Origin: Maribacter sp. 1_MG-2023
Lineage (GTDB): Bacteria > Bacteroidota > Bacteroidia > Flavobacteriales > Flavobacteriaceae
Assembly: GCF_030547005.1 (NCBI RefSeq)
Contig: NZ_JAUOPN010000004.1
Location: 1-64,000 of the forward strand
DNA length: 64,000 bases
Reading direction: 5' to 3'
The position numbers were made by a program, and so were the translations under genes. Positions 35,095 to 44,133 of this stretch are shown piece by piece. The notes under the pieces are model-generated. The model was given only the letters and a program-made list of their open reading frames with translations, searched no databases and had not been told where the DNA came from. Position 1 is the stretch's first letter. Each line of letters opens with the position of its first letter.

Positions 35095-36153
35095 ATGAGC
35101 ATATCAATTACGGGAACAGGAAGCTATATTCCTGATTTAAAAATTTCTAATACAGATTTTAATAACCATAATTTTTTAAATATAGACGGCACTTCTTTCA
35201 AACATAATAACGAGATTATTATAGAGAAATTTAAAGCCATAACCGGTATTGAAGAAAGGCGATATGCTCCCAAAGAATACACTACATCTAACCTAGCATT
35301 TTTCGCTGCCGAAAAGGCAATTGAAAATGCTAATATAGACAAAGAAACATTAGACTATATCATTGTTGCCCATAATTTCGGGGACTTAAAAGACGGATAT
35401 ATTCAAGGTGATACGCTACCAAGTTTAGCCACTAGAGTAAAACACCAATTACAGATAAAGAATCCGAAATGTGTTGCTTACGATTTAATCTTTGGCTGCC
35501 CAGGTTGGCTCGAAGGTATGATTCAAGCCAATGCTTTTATCAAAAGTGGTATTGCCAAAAAATGCTTAGTTATTGGTGCAGAAACTTTATCGAGAATTGT
35601 AGACAATAATGATCGTGATTCTATGATATATTCTGATGGTGCAGGTGCTGCCATTTTAGAAAACGTTAGTGATGGCGGTGAAATATTAGGACACGAATCT
35701 GCAACCTATGCAAACGATGAAGCCAACTTTCTTTTCTTTGGAGAATCTTACAATAAAGAGGACGAGAAAAAGGCTTACTATATAAAAATGCTTGGTAGAA
35801 AAATTTATGAATTTGCGGTAACAAACGTACCATCTGCTATGGCGTCATGCTTAGATAACAGCGGTATTAAGATTGATGAGGTGAAAAAGATATTTATTCA
35901 CCAAGCAAATGAAAAAATGGATGAGGCGATAGTAAAACGTTTCTACAAAATATATGGCAAAGAAATGCCCGAAGGTATTATGCCCATGAGTATTTCAAAG
36001 CTAGGCAACAGCTCTGTCGCCACTATACCCACTTTATTTGACCTTGTAAAGGACGGTAAATTAGAAAATCAGGAAATTAAAAAGGGAGATGTTGTTATCT
36101 TTGCTAGTGTTGGCGCCGGAATGAACGTCAATGCAATGGTATACAGAATCTAA
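35095..36153 (+). CDS. 3-oxoacyl-ACP synthase III family protein
   Basis: 352 residues from ATG 35095 (MSISITGTGSYIPDLKISN), preferred over the upstream start because the FabH fold begins here. The catalytic triad is present: Cys in YDLIFGCPGWLEGMIQA (about 133), His in IFIHQANEKMDEAIV (about 267) and Asn in LGNSSVATIPTLFD (about 304). This divergent branch, with DNNDRDSMIYSDGAGAAIL, is found outside core fatty-acid synthesis and may use special acyl groups. It starts the unit with a methyltransferase two bases on and a glycosyltransferase, suggesting synthesis of a modified lipid or glycolipid; that is inference. Confidence 0.9.
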   Translation: MSISITGTGSYIPDLKISNTDFNNHNFLNIDGTSFKHNNEIIIEKFKAITGIEERRYAPKEYTTSNLAFFAAEKAIENANIDKETLDYIIVAHNFGDLKDGYIQGDTLPSLATRVKHQLQIKNPKCVAYDLIFGCPGWLEGMIQANAFIKSGIAKKCLVIGAETLSRIVDNNDRDSMIYSDGAGAAILENVSDGGEILGHESATYANDEANFLFFGESYNKEDEKKAYYIKMLGRKIYEFAVTNVPSAMASCLDNSGIKIDEVKKIFIHQANEKMDEAIVKRFYKIYGKEMPEGIMPMSISKLGNSSVATIPTLFDLVKDGKLENQEIKKGDVVIFASVGAGMNVNAMVYRI

Positions 36154-36155
36154 AC

Positions 36156-36677
36156 ATGTACGAAAATAGTTTTCCAAACAAACGTTACGAACACACACTT
36201 CATTTTTTACGTAAACACATAAACACCAACGAGTCTATATTAGACCTGGGTGTAGAGAATCCGTTTACCAAAATCATGGTAGAAGATGGGTATTCGGTAA
36301 AGAATACCCAAGGTGAAGATTTAGATATCGATTATAGCACGGTATCAAACACAAATGCAGATGTCATTACTGCATTCGAAATTTTTGAACATCTTTTAGC
36401 ACCCCTGAATTTACTTTCAAATTCCAAGGCTACTAAATTAGTTGCAAGCATACCTCTGAAATTGTGGTTTTCTGCCGCCTATAGAAGCAAAACTGATAAA
36501 TGGGACAGGCATTATCATGAATTTGAAGATTGGCAATTTGACTGGTTATTGGAAAAAGCCGGATGGGAAATACAAGATTCTAAAAAATGGGCCCATCCAG
36601 TAAAAAAAATAGGCTTCAGACCTTTTCTACGTTTATTTACACCGAGGTATTACATTATTTACGCTACCAGAAAATAA
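36156..36677 (+). CDS. SAM-methyltransferase-like protein
   Basis: 173 residues. The nucleotide-binding loop is altered: ESILDLGVENPFTKIMVEDGY instead of a glycine-rich DxGxGxG, followed by the acidic DLDIDYSTV, and TAFEIFEHLLAPLNLL is the familiar Methyltransf_11/23 segment (..FEV.EHL..P...L). The C-terminal portion has HEFEDWQFDWLLEKAGWEI, also typical. So the fold is clear but SAM binding is not assured. It sits between ketoacyl synthase and glycosyltransferase genes with gaps of 2 and 15 bases. Confidence 0.75.
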   Translation: MYENSFPNKRYEHTLHFLRKHINTNESILDLGVENPFTKIMVEDGYSVKNTQGEDLDIDYSTVSNTNADVITAFEIFEHLLAPLNLLSNSKATKLVASIPLKLWFSAAYRSKTDKWDRHYHEFEDWQFDWLLEKAGWEIQDSKKWAHPVKKIGFRPFLRLFTPRYYIIYATRK

Positions 36678-36692
36678 GAGACTATATTAAAT

Positions 36693-37547
36693 ATGGATTA
36701 CTACATTGTTATTCCTATACACAACGAAGAGGCTTTTTTAAAAAGTACTTTGGACTCTATTTTATCACAAACCTTACCCCCTAAAAAAGTTGTTCTAGTT
36801 AATGATAATTCTACCGACGGCACAGAAAATATCATAGACCAATACTGTTCAGTGAATAGTCTGTTTCAAAAGTTGAATACAACCTCTTCAACACAACATA
36901 TGCCAGGCAGCAAAGTCATTAATGCATTTAATAAGGGACTAGAAGTTTTAGATGATAATTATGATGTTATCGTAAAACTAGATGCCGATGTTATTTTACC
37001 TTCTAATTACTTTAAAGTAATTTGTTCGCACTATCTGCGAATTAAGAATTTAGGTATTTGCGGCGGATTCATATATGAGCAAAATAAGGCTGGAGAATGG
37101 ATATTGAACCACCCTATGGATAAGGATCATATTCGAGGCGCCATTAAAGCCTATTCTAAAGCTTGTTTTAATGCCATAGGAGGATTGAAGAATGCAATGG
37201 GATGGGATACGGTAGACGAGCTCTTAGCGAGGTTTAATGACTTCAACACACAAACTGATGCAACACTCAAAGTAAAACACCTAAGACCTACGGGAAAAGC
37301 ATATAACGCAGAAGCGAAAAGGTTACAAGGCAAGGCAATGTACACCATGCGTTATGGATTCGTAATCACCTGTATTGCTTCTATGAAAATGGCAATGAAA
37401 AATAAATCTGTAAAATCATTCTGGAATAATATGTCTGGCTACATACAAGCCGCTCGAAATAAAACCGCTTACCTGGTAACTGAAGAAGAAGGCAAGTTCA
37501 TTAAAAATCTCCGCTGGACGAATATTAAAAGAAAAATCAAAGCATAA
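36693..37547 (+). CDS. Family 2 glycosyltransferase
   Basis: 284 residues. GT-A fold: YYIVIPIHNEEAFLKSTLDSILSQTLPPKKVVLVNDNSTDGTENII at the N-terminus, the nucleotide-sugar/metal motif VIVKLDADVILP (about residue 96; DxD), and an acceptor-side GWDTVDELLARFNDF (about 170). There is no membrane helix strong enough to be certain, though a weakly hydrophobic stretch occurs after residue 215. Third gene of the ketoacyl synthase unit and closed by the terminator at 37546. The donor and acceptor are unknown. Confidence 0.92.
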   Translation: MDYYIVIPIHNEEAFLKSTLDSILSQTLPPKKVVLVNDNSTDGTENIIDQYCSVNSLFQKLNTTSSTQHMPGSKVINAFNKGLEVLDDNYDVIVKLDADVILPSNYFKVICSHYLRIKNLGICGGFIYEQNKAGEWILNHPMDKDHIRGAIKAYSKACFNAIGGLKNAMGWDTVDELLARFNDFNTQTDATLKVKHLRPTGKAYNAEAKRLQGKAMYTMRYGFVITCIASMKMAMKNKSVKSFWNNMSGYIQAARNKTAYLVTEEEGKFIKNLRWTNIKRKIKA

Positions 37548-37577
37548 AAAAAGCCATCTAAAAAGATGGCTTTTTTT
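37546..37577. terminator. Bidirectional intrinsic terminator
   Basis: Fourteen-pair stem AAAAAAAGCCATCT/AGATGGCTTTTTTT with an AAAA-type loop, between the convergent glycosyltransferase and OmpH genes. Confidence 0.92.
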
Positions 37578-37595
37578 TATTCTCTAAGTCTCTTA

Positions 37596-38105
37596 TTAGA
37601 AACCTAATTGTTTTTTAACGTCAGCTAAAAGGTTTTTACCTTTTGCTACGATTAGACCACCACCTGCTTGCGCATCGATAACGTAGTCAAACCCTTGTGC
37701 TGCTGCAACTTGTTCTATTGCCGCTTTTGCTTTTTCAGAAATAGGAGCGAATAACTCGGCTTGTTTCTTTTGGAATTCTTGTTGAGCAGCTTGTTGTGCA
37801 TCACCAATATTCTTTTCATAACCTTGTAATTCTACAGCTCTTTTTTCGTTCTCTTCTTTAGACTTTGCTGCTGCTTCGTTTTGGTACTGTGTGTACTTAT
37901 TACGTAACTCTGTCATTGAAGCTTGAATGTCTGCATTATAAGTTTCCTGTAATTTTTTAAGCTCAGCTTCTGCAGATTTCATTTCTGGCATTGCAGATAA
38001 TAATTGAGTAACGTCTATATGAGCTACCTTACTTTGGGCATTTACAAAACTTGTCGTTGCTACGAACAACAATAAGGCTACCGCAATTTGTTTTACTTGT
38101 TTCAT
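37596..38105 (-). CDS. Skp/OmpH-family periplasmic chaperone (second copy)
   Basis: 169 residues. Signal peptide KQIAVALLLFVATTSFVNAQ, then the Skp layout: SKVAHIDVTQLLSAMPEMKSAEAELKKLQ, a long coiled coil (about 50-115) rich in Gln, Lys and Glu, and the C-terminal VAAAQGFDYVIDAQAGGGLIVAKGKNLLADVKKQL strands of the body domain. It should hold unfolded outer-membrane proteins in the periplasm for BamA, whose gene lies upstream in the same operon. It is the last gene, after a gap of 52 bases. Confidence 0.93.
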   Translation of the reverse strand: MKQVKQIAVALLLFVATTSFVNAQSKVAHIDVTQLLSAMPEMKSAEAELKKLQETYNADIQASMTELRNKYTQYQNEAAAKSKEENEKRAVELQGYEKNIGDAQQAAQQEFQKKQAELFAPISEKAKAAIEQVAAAQGFDYVIDAQAGGGLIVAKGKNLLADVKKQLGF

Positions 38106-38157
38106 GAGTGTAATTTTAATTGTAATTGAGTGTTAATTTTATGGTCGTTAAACCTAT

Positions 38158-38991
38158 TTAAATAGTACCGTTATTATCATCTTTTTCGGTATCGCTATTT
38201 CTCTCTTTTAATTTCTCTTGCTTCTTAGCCTCGCGTTCTTCTAACAACTTCTTTCTTCTTTCTTCATACGCTTTCTTTCGCTCTTCTCGCAATTTTAACT
38301 GTTCGGCTTTTGTATCGGCCGCACTTTTCTCTCTTGTTTCTGTTGCCTGAGCTGCTTTATCCAAACGCTCTTGCAATGCTTCACTTACTACTTCCTCCTC
38401 TTCATCATCAAAATCATCTAATCTACTACGAACATTTGATTTTTTAGCCGGTTTGCTAATTTTTCTTGTTCTAGCAATACCTCTCAAGACTAAATCACTG
38501 ATATCATGTCTTTTTTCGGAATACAACATTACAACATCCGCAGATTTATCAAAAATAAAATCATACTTTTTATTCGTGCCAATTTTTTGTACTTCATTGA
38601 ACACTTGATCCTGTATCGGCTGTATCAACCTTCTTTTCTGTAATACTAAATCTCCTTGTGGTCCGAAACGATCTTGTTGGTACTCGATCATTTCACGTTC
38701 CAAAATTTGAATTTCCTCTTCACGTTCGGCAATAAGTTCTGAAGTCAATAGCACTTTCTCTGCCATGAGATCCTTCTTCATCTGCTCCACAACACTTTGC
38801 TTCTGCTCTACTTCAATCTTCCAACGCTGTACCTTAGTTTCTAACTGTTCGGTCGCTTCTCTATACTCATCTACATTCTGTAAAATGTACTCCATATCTA
38901 CGTAAGCCATTCTTACCCCTCTTTGGGCATAACCCTGTATTGCCATGAAGATGACCGAAACTAATAAAAGAACTTTTGTTTTTGTACTCAT
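38158..38991 (-). CDS. Skp/OmpH-family periplasmic protein with charged C-terminal tail
   Basis: 277 residues. Signal peptide STKTKVLLLVSVIFMAIQGYAQ, then RMAYVDMEYILQNVDEYREA, a coiled coil, and DFIFDKSADVVMLYSEKRHDISDLVL, which is the Skp body. It then extends far beyond the usual end by a tail of about 90 residues rich in Lys, Arg and Glu (for example LKLREERKKAYEERRKKLLE) ending NGTI. The tail is not seen in the short Skp copy. It follows bamA by about 100 bases and likely works with it in outer-membrane protein assembly. The tail's role is unknown. Confidence 0.92.
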   Translation of the reverse strand: MSTKTKVLLLVSVIFMAIQGYAQRGVRMAYVDMEYILQNVDEYREATEQLETKVQRWKIEVEQKQSVVEQMKKDLMAEKVLLTSELIAEREEEIQILEREMIEYQQDRFGPQGDLVLQKRRLIQPIQDQVFNEVQKIGTNKKYDFIFDKSADVVMLYSEKRHDISDLVLRGIARTRKISKPAKKSNVRSRLDDFDDEEEEVVSEALQERLDKAAQATETREKSAADTKAEQLKLREERKKAYEERRKKLLEEREAKKQEKLKERNSDTEKDDNNGTI

Positions 38992-39094
38992 TGTTAATGT
39001 CGTTTAATCCTATAGAAAATATCGTGCCAAAATTACTAAATCTTTTAAAATTAAAGGATTAGCACTAAGCACGATTATAATAATTCAATTAAAA

Positions 39095-41698
39095 TTAAAA
39101 CTGTTGACCAATAATGAAGTGTGTTTGCCATCCGCTAGGTCCTTGTCCTGCAGAAGCTGGCACAAGATCCTCGTCGAATCCATAACCAAAATCAATACCC
39201 AACAAACCAAATGCTGGCATAAAGATACGCAGCCCCACACCGGCCGATCGTTTTAATTCAAACGGATTAAAGTCCTGAAAATTGTTGAAAGAATTACCAC
39301 CTTCTAAAAATGCCAGTCCGTAAATAGATGCAGAAGGCTTTAATGTTAATGGATAACGTAATTCCAAAGAGAATTTATTATAAATCAAGGCACCATCTGG
39401 TGTATTTGACCCAGGTGCATATGGTGTTATAGATTGGTTGTCATAACCTCTAAGCTGCACAACATCTCTACCATCTAAAGTAAAGTTACCCATACCATCA
39501 CCACCAACGTAAAAACGCTCAAAAGGTACATTACCCACTGCGCTATTGTAACTACCCAAGAAGCCAAATTCTGCATTACTACGTAAAACCAATTTATCTA
39601 TCAAAGTAGTGTACCAATCTCCTTTAAATTTTACTTTATAATACTCCAATAACCTAAAACGCTCTTGATCAACCTCTTGCAACTCTACACTCTCAGTTGG
39701 AGTAATTGTTCCATTATTCTTTTTTTCTTCTAGTTCTTCTGATCTATTTTTTAGACCTCTAAAATCCTTATTACTGAACACTGACCATGGCGGTGTAAAC
39801 TTTGCACTAATCTCAAAGTTAGATCCTCCTCTTGGAAAAATGCGACCACCCTGTGTTGCGTTTCTAGAAATACCAAAAGTATACGCCAATGAATTTGCCT
39901 TACCGTCACCAAAGTTAAATAGTCCTATATTATAATTTCTAAAGTCATATAATTGATAACTAAGGGAATGTGAAATGGTAAAGAAATCATCTGGCCATTG
40001 TACACGCTTAGCTAAACCTGCTGTTATACCAGTTATTGAAAACTGCTGATCCTTGTCGATATCAACATTACCACTATTATCATAAGAAGCAGCAAACTGC
40101 TGTGTTCTAGACATGCTAAGGTTAAAACGTACCGGCTTTTTACCCCCTAACCAAGGTTCTGCAAAATTTAAACTATACACCCTATAAGTTCTACTTGCCT
40201 GTAAACGCAGTGCAAAAGTTTGACCGTCACCCATTGGTACCGGTTTGTACTTTTCTTTTTTAAACAAATTCTGAACAGAGAAATTGCTAAAAGAAAGGCC
40301 TAACGTACCAATGAAACCACCACCACCATAACCACCTTGTAATTCTATTTGACTAGAACCAGACTCTACCAAATTCCACGCTAAATCAACTGTCCCCTCA
40401 TTAGGGTTAGCGTTTAAGACATCTGGTGTAATTTGCTCCGCATCGAAAAAGCCGAGCTGACCTAATTCACGAATAGTTCTAATAATATCTGCCTTGTTGT
40501 ACTTCTGACCTGGTCTTGTGCGTAGTTCGCGATAAATTACGTGATCATTCGTTTTATCATTACCAGAAACTGTAACGTGATCTAAGAAAGTTTCTTTACC
40601 CTCTATAATTCTAATCTCAAAATCGATAGTATCATTAGCAGCTGAAATCTCAACTGGGTTAATAGTAGAAAACAAGTAACCGTTGTTTTGATATAAGCTA
40701 GTGACATCACTTGGATCAGGCTTAGAATTATCTGCAATTCTTTCACGCAATAATACACCGTTATAGGTATCACCTTTCTTAATACCTAAAACTTGATTTA
40801 ATTGACGATCGGTATATACCGTATTACCAACGAAATCAATATTACCAAAGTAATACTTATCACCTTCTTCAACTTTTATTTTTAAGTCAATGTTATTTTC
40901 ATCAACCTTAATAATAGAATCAGAAATTACACGAGCATCACGATATCCGTTTTCGGCAAACTTATCAACCAACAAATCAAGATCTTCTTCGTAATCATCT
41001 TGAATATATTTAGACTTTTTCCAGAAACGACCTAATTTTTTTTGCTTGGTACTTTTTAAAGCTTTACGTAATTTCTTATCAGATAACTGCTCGTTACCTT
41101 CAAATATAATTTCACGAATCTTTACTTTATCACCCTTATTTACATTAACCACCATATTTCGGGTGTTACCTTCTATAGTATCTTTTGAAGTAGCAATAGT
41201 AACATCGGCATTTAAATAGCCTTGTTTTTTATACTTATTGGTGATGTAATTTTTGGAGTTGGAAATTAAACTTTCGGTAATCTTCTTTCCTTTCTTAAGG
41301 TCAGTATCCTTAATTAAACCCTCTACTTTACCTTTTTTGACACCATAAAACTTTACATCAGTCAAAGTAGGTCGTTCTATTATGTTCAATTCAAGAAAAA
41401 CAGTGTTTTCTTCAATATTAGTAATAAAGATGTCTATTTCACTGAAAAGTTCAAGACCCCACAATTTTTTAATGACCTCACTTATTTGTTCTCCTGGCAA
41501 AGTAATAGGCTGACCTACTCTTAACCCTGTGTATGTTTTCACGGTTTGCTCGTTATAACTTTGCAGTCCGGTAACGTCTATTCCTCCTAAAATATAGCTT
41601 TTACCATCCTCATAGGTATCATCCTGTGCGGCGGCAATAAAGGTAGTTAGAATTAAAAGTGTAGTTAAAAAGTGGTTCAAGGATATGAACCTAGTCAT
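39095..41698 (-). CDS. bamA: Outer membrane protein assembly factor BamA
   Basis: 867 residues from ATG 41698; this start gives a normal signal peptide (TRFISLNHFLTTLLILTTFIAAAQ), while the longer reading runs into uppS. Five POTRA domains fill residues to about 450, each with a (V/I)..I...GN......L pattern (for example VKIREIIFEGNEQLSDKKL and FGNIDFVGNTVYTDRQL). The barrel holds ERFYVGGDGMGNFTLDGRDVVQLRGYDN, the conserved loop 6 region, and ends in HFIIGQQF with terminal Phe. BamA folds and inserts outer-membrane proteins. The neighbouring skp-like genes supply its substrates. Confidence 0.96.
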   Translation of the reverse strand: MTRFISLNHFLTTLLILTTFIAAAQDDTYEDGKSYILGGIDVTGLQSYNEQTVKTYTGLRVGQPITLPGEQISEVIKKLWGLELFSEIDIFITNIEENTVFLELNIIERPTLTDVKFYGVKKGKVEGLIKDTDLKKGKKITESLISNSKNYITNKYKKQGYLNADVTIATSKDTIEGNTRNMVVNVNKGDKVKIREIIFEGNEQLSDKKLRKALKSTKQKKLGRFWKKSKYIQDDYEEDLDLLVDKFAENGYRDARVISDSIIKVDENNIDLKIKVEEGDKYYFGNIDFVGNTVYTDRQLNQVLGIKKGDTYNGVLLRERIADNSKPDPSDVTSLYQNNGYLFSTINPVEISAANDTIDFEIRIIEGKETFLDHVTVSGNDKTNDHVIYRELRTRPGQKYNKADIIRTIRELGQLGFFDAEQITPDVLNANPNEGTVDLAWNLVESGSSQIELQGGYGGGGFIGTLGLSFSNFSVQNLFKKEKYKPVPMGDGQTFALRLQASRTYRVYSLNFAEPWLGGKKPVRFNLSMSRTQQFAASYDNSGNVDIDKDQQFSITGITAGLAKRVQWPDDFFTISHSLSYQLYDFRNYNIGLFNFGDGKANSLAYTFGISRNATQGGRIFPRGGSNFEISAKFTPPWSVFSNKDFRGLKNRSEELEEKKNNGTITPTESVELQEVDQERFRLLEYYKVKFKGDWYTTLIDKLVLRSNAEFGFLGSYNSAVGNVPFERFYVGGDGMGNFTLDGRDVVQLRGYDNQSITPYAPGSNTPDGALIYNKFSLELRYPLTLKPSASIYGLAFLEGGNSFNNFQDFNPFELKRSAGVGLRIFMPAFGLLGIDFGYGFDEDLVPASAGQGPSGWQTHFIIGQQF

Positions 41699-41702
41699 AT
41701 CT

Positions 41703-42443
41703 TTAAGTGAGTTGTTCGCTTGTTTTTCCAAATCTTCGTTCTCTGTTCTGGTAATTTTTTATGGCCTCCACCAAGTGGTGCTCTCTAAAATCAGGCCAAT
41801 ATACGTCAATAAAATATAACTCTGCATACGCTATTTGCCATAATAAGAAATTGCTGATCCGATGTTCTCCACTAGTACGGATAAGCAAATCTACGTCTGG
41901 TAAATCATGCGTGTAAAGATGGCTATTTATAATTTCTTGGTCAATGTTTTCAATTGAAATTATATTATTTTTAACTTTGGTACTTATCTCTTTCACCATA
42001 GACTGAAGCTCTTCTCGAGCCCCATAGCTCAAAGCCAAAGTCAGCGTCATGCCTGTGTTTTGCTTTGTTTGACCCATTACTTCGACCAACTCTCTATACG
42101 CCTTAGAAGGAAGCGCATCTATGTTACCAATAGTATTTAAACGTATGTTATTTTTGTTAAAAGTTTTAAGTTCTTTCTTTAATGAAGACACCAATAAGCG
42201 CATTAGCGTCTGCACTTCTATCTTTGGTCTATTCCAATTTTCTGTAGAAAAAGTATATAATGTTAGGTAATCAATCTTTAGTTGAACACATTCTTCAACA
42301 ACTATTCTTACCGTTTTTACACCATGTTCGTGACCAAAAACTCTTAGTTTACCACGTTCTTTTGCCCACCTACCGTTACCGTCCATGATAATAGCAAGGT
42401 GCTTTGGAACATTCAGTTTATCAATATCGTTTATATCACTCAT
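41703..42443 (-). CDS. uppS: Isoprenyl (undecaprenyl) diphosphate synthase
   Basis: 246 residues, normal length. The catalytic region KHLAIIMDGNGRWAKERGKLRVFGH contains the Asp and the WAK/R signature; TLYTFSTENWNRP is the substrate-binding segment and DLLIRTSGEHRISNFLLWQIAYAELYF the C-terminal signature (RTSGE.R.SNF). It makes the C55 lipid carrier for peptidoglycan and surface glycans. It lies four bases before bamA and eight bases after the DUF6089 gene, so it is central to the envelope operon. Confidence 0.97.
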   Translation of the reverse strand: MSDINDIDKLNVPKHLAIIMDGNGRWAKERGKLRVFGHEHGVKTVRIVVEECVQLKIDYLTLYTFSTENWNRPKIEVQTLMRLLVSSLKKELKTFNKNNIRLNTIGNIDALPSKAYRELVEVMGQTKQNTGMTLTLALSYGAREELQSMVKEISTKVKNNIISIENIDQEIINSHLYTHDLPDVDLLIRTSGEHRISNFLLWQIAYAELYFIDVYWPDFREHHLVEAIKNYQNRERRFGKTSEQLT

Positions 42444-42451
42444 CTTAAAAA

Positions 42452-43138
42452 TTACTCAAAACAATCCATACAAGGTTTCCTGCCAAAGGTATACGTTAGG
42501 GTTAAACCAGAAAATACATACCAGTCATCACTAAAAATATTACCAAATTGAAATTCTTCAAAGTTAGAACCTTCAGGGTTACTACCATCTAAGTTATCTG
42601 TAAAAGTATACCTAGCACCAATTTCGCCCCCAAAAATAAGAAACTGATTGATACGATATTTAAAACCAACAGTCATTGGCACTGCAAAACTTCCTTCCCT
42701 TTGATTAATATCTTGTAGAGCACCACCATTAAAATACTGATAATCATACCTAAAATAGGTGAGACCTGTATATAAATAAGGTGTAAATGCCGGACCAAGT
42801 TTGTGTAAATTATATTCTACAAAGTTAAATTCTAAACCAACAGAACCTTCTAAAATAGAATTATCTACCACATAACCTCTTTGCTGTCTTGCTGTTGAGC
42901 TAGACTTATTGTCATCTGCGGTGAATTTACCGTAAGTTAAACTCCCCCTCCATGCATACCTTTTACTTATATTCCATTTAAACAATCCGCCAAATGCAAT
43001 ATCAGAAGGTAGAAGATAATCTGTTCTCCCAACATCACTAATTGTATTGGCACTACCAGCAAAAATACCCACTTCATACATCTGCGCCTGCAAACCTGAA
43101 AGTGAAAAAAGCAATACTAACAACGTTATGTAACGCAT
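42452..43138 (-). CDS. DUF6089 outer-membrane beta-barrel-like protein
   Basis: 228 residues from ATG 43138, chosen because it gives the signal peptide RYITLLVLLFSLSGLQAQ. The mature protein alternates strands with Gly/Tyr/Phe: YEVGIFAGSANTISDVGRTDYLLP, AWRGSLTYGKFTAD, GLEFNFVEYNL, TPYLYTGLTYFRYDYQ, and ends YVFSGLTLTYTFGRKPCMDCFE. The likely shape is a small barrel of 8-10 strands. The family is nearly always next to uppS, nadK and bamA in Flavobacteriia, which suggests a role in envelope assembly, but no function has been shown. Confidence 0.88.
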   Translation of the reverse strand: MRYITLLVLLFSLSGLQAQMYEVGIFAGSANTISDVGRTDYLLPSDIAFGGLFKWNISKRYAWRGSLTYGKFTADDNKSSSTARQQRGYVVDNSILEGSVGLEFNFVEYNLHKLGPAFTPYLYTGLTYFRYDYQYFNGGALQDINQREGSFAVPMTVGFKYRINQFLIFGGEIGARYTFTDNLDGSNPEGSNFEEFQFGNIFSDDWYVFSGLTLTYTFGRKPCMDCFE

Positions 43139-43250
43139 AAAATAGATTTTACAATTATTGCGGTTATTAAATTTAAAATGAAAACGCAATAATTTTTATG
43201 TTCTCAAAAGATAAACAGCGATTAAGGGCATTTATTGTTTAAAAGTCGGC

Positions 43251-44132
43251 TCAATTTCGCCTATCCTCGCCCCAGAGAAGCTTGTTTCTTAAGGTCTTTA
43301 AAAAACTTTCTGAAGTATATTCTATCATTTTAATAGTAAAGGGAGCTTTACTAATGGTAATCTCTTGACCATTTTCTAATGATGCTATTCTTGAATCTAA
43401 AGAAACCAAGTGGTTTTCTTCTCTACCAGACACTTTTAACCGAATTACAGTATCATCTGAAATTACCAAAGGTCTAGCGTTTAAGTTATGTGGTGCAATA
43501 GGCGTCAACACCAATGACTTTGCTGTCGGCACAATTACGGGACCACCACAACTTAATGAATACCCTGTTGACCCTGTTGGGGTCGAAATAATTAATCCGT
43601 CTGCCCAATAAGAAGTCAAGTACTCGTTATTTAAAAATGTTTCGACCGTTATCATAGAGGTCGTGTCTTTTCTACTTACGGTAATTTCGTTCAATGCAAA
43701 ATTAAGTTCTCCGAATTCCACATCAAGCTCCTTCGTGTTCAACTGAACCAAGCTACGTTCTACAACAGTATACGCACCTTGCTTAAACTCTCGAACTACT
43801 TTTCTAACATCTTCTTTTTTAAAAGTAGAAAGAAATCCCAATCTACCGGTATTAACACCAACAATTGGTATACCTAAATCTTTTACAAAAGTTGTAGCCC
43901 TTAATATTGTACCATCTCCACCAAAACTAACGAACATGTCAAAAGAGGCATTCAGACCTTCATCGATTGTAAATGTGGAAAATGTTTGGGTAGTATTTTT
44001 AACCCTGTATAAATCGTAAAAATCCTTTTCAATATAAACTTCGGCAGACACCTTACTTAACTCATCTAATAACTCGACAAGATATTCAATAGCATTATCT
44101 TGATAAGTTTGACCGTATACAGCTACTTTCAT
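43251..44132 (-). CDS. nadK: NAD kinase
   Basis: 293 residues from ATG 44132 (MKVAVYGQTYQ), one base after the CBS gene stop; an ATG nine bases earlier is possible. It has the GGDG motif in MFVSFGGDGTILRATTF (about 65), the NTGRLGFLST segment, the conserved NE in ALNEITVSRKD and the diacylglycerol-kinase-fold core YWADGLIISTPTGSTGYSLSCGGPVI (about 175). It phosphorylates NAD to NADP. About 110 bases separate it from the DUF6089 gene. Confidence 0.96.
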   Translation of the reverse strand: MKVAVYGQTYQDNAIEYLVELLDELSKVSAEVYIEKDFYDLYRVKNTTQTFSTFTIDEGLNASFDMFVSFGGDGTILRATTFVKDLGIPIVGVNTGRLGFLSTFKKEDVRKVVREFKQGAYTVVERSLVQLNTKELDVEFGELNFALNEITVSRKDTTSMITVETFLNNEYLTSYWADGLIISTPTGSTGYSLSCGGPVIVPTAKSLVLTPIAPHNLNARPLVISDDTVIRLKVSGREENHLVSLDSRIASLENGQEITISKAPFTIKMIEYTSESFLKTLRNKLLWGEDRRN

Positions 44133-44133
44133 A

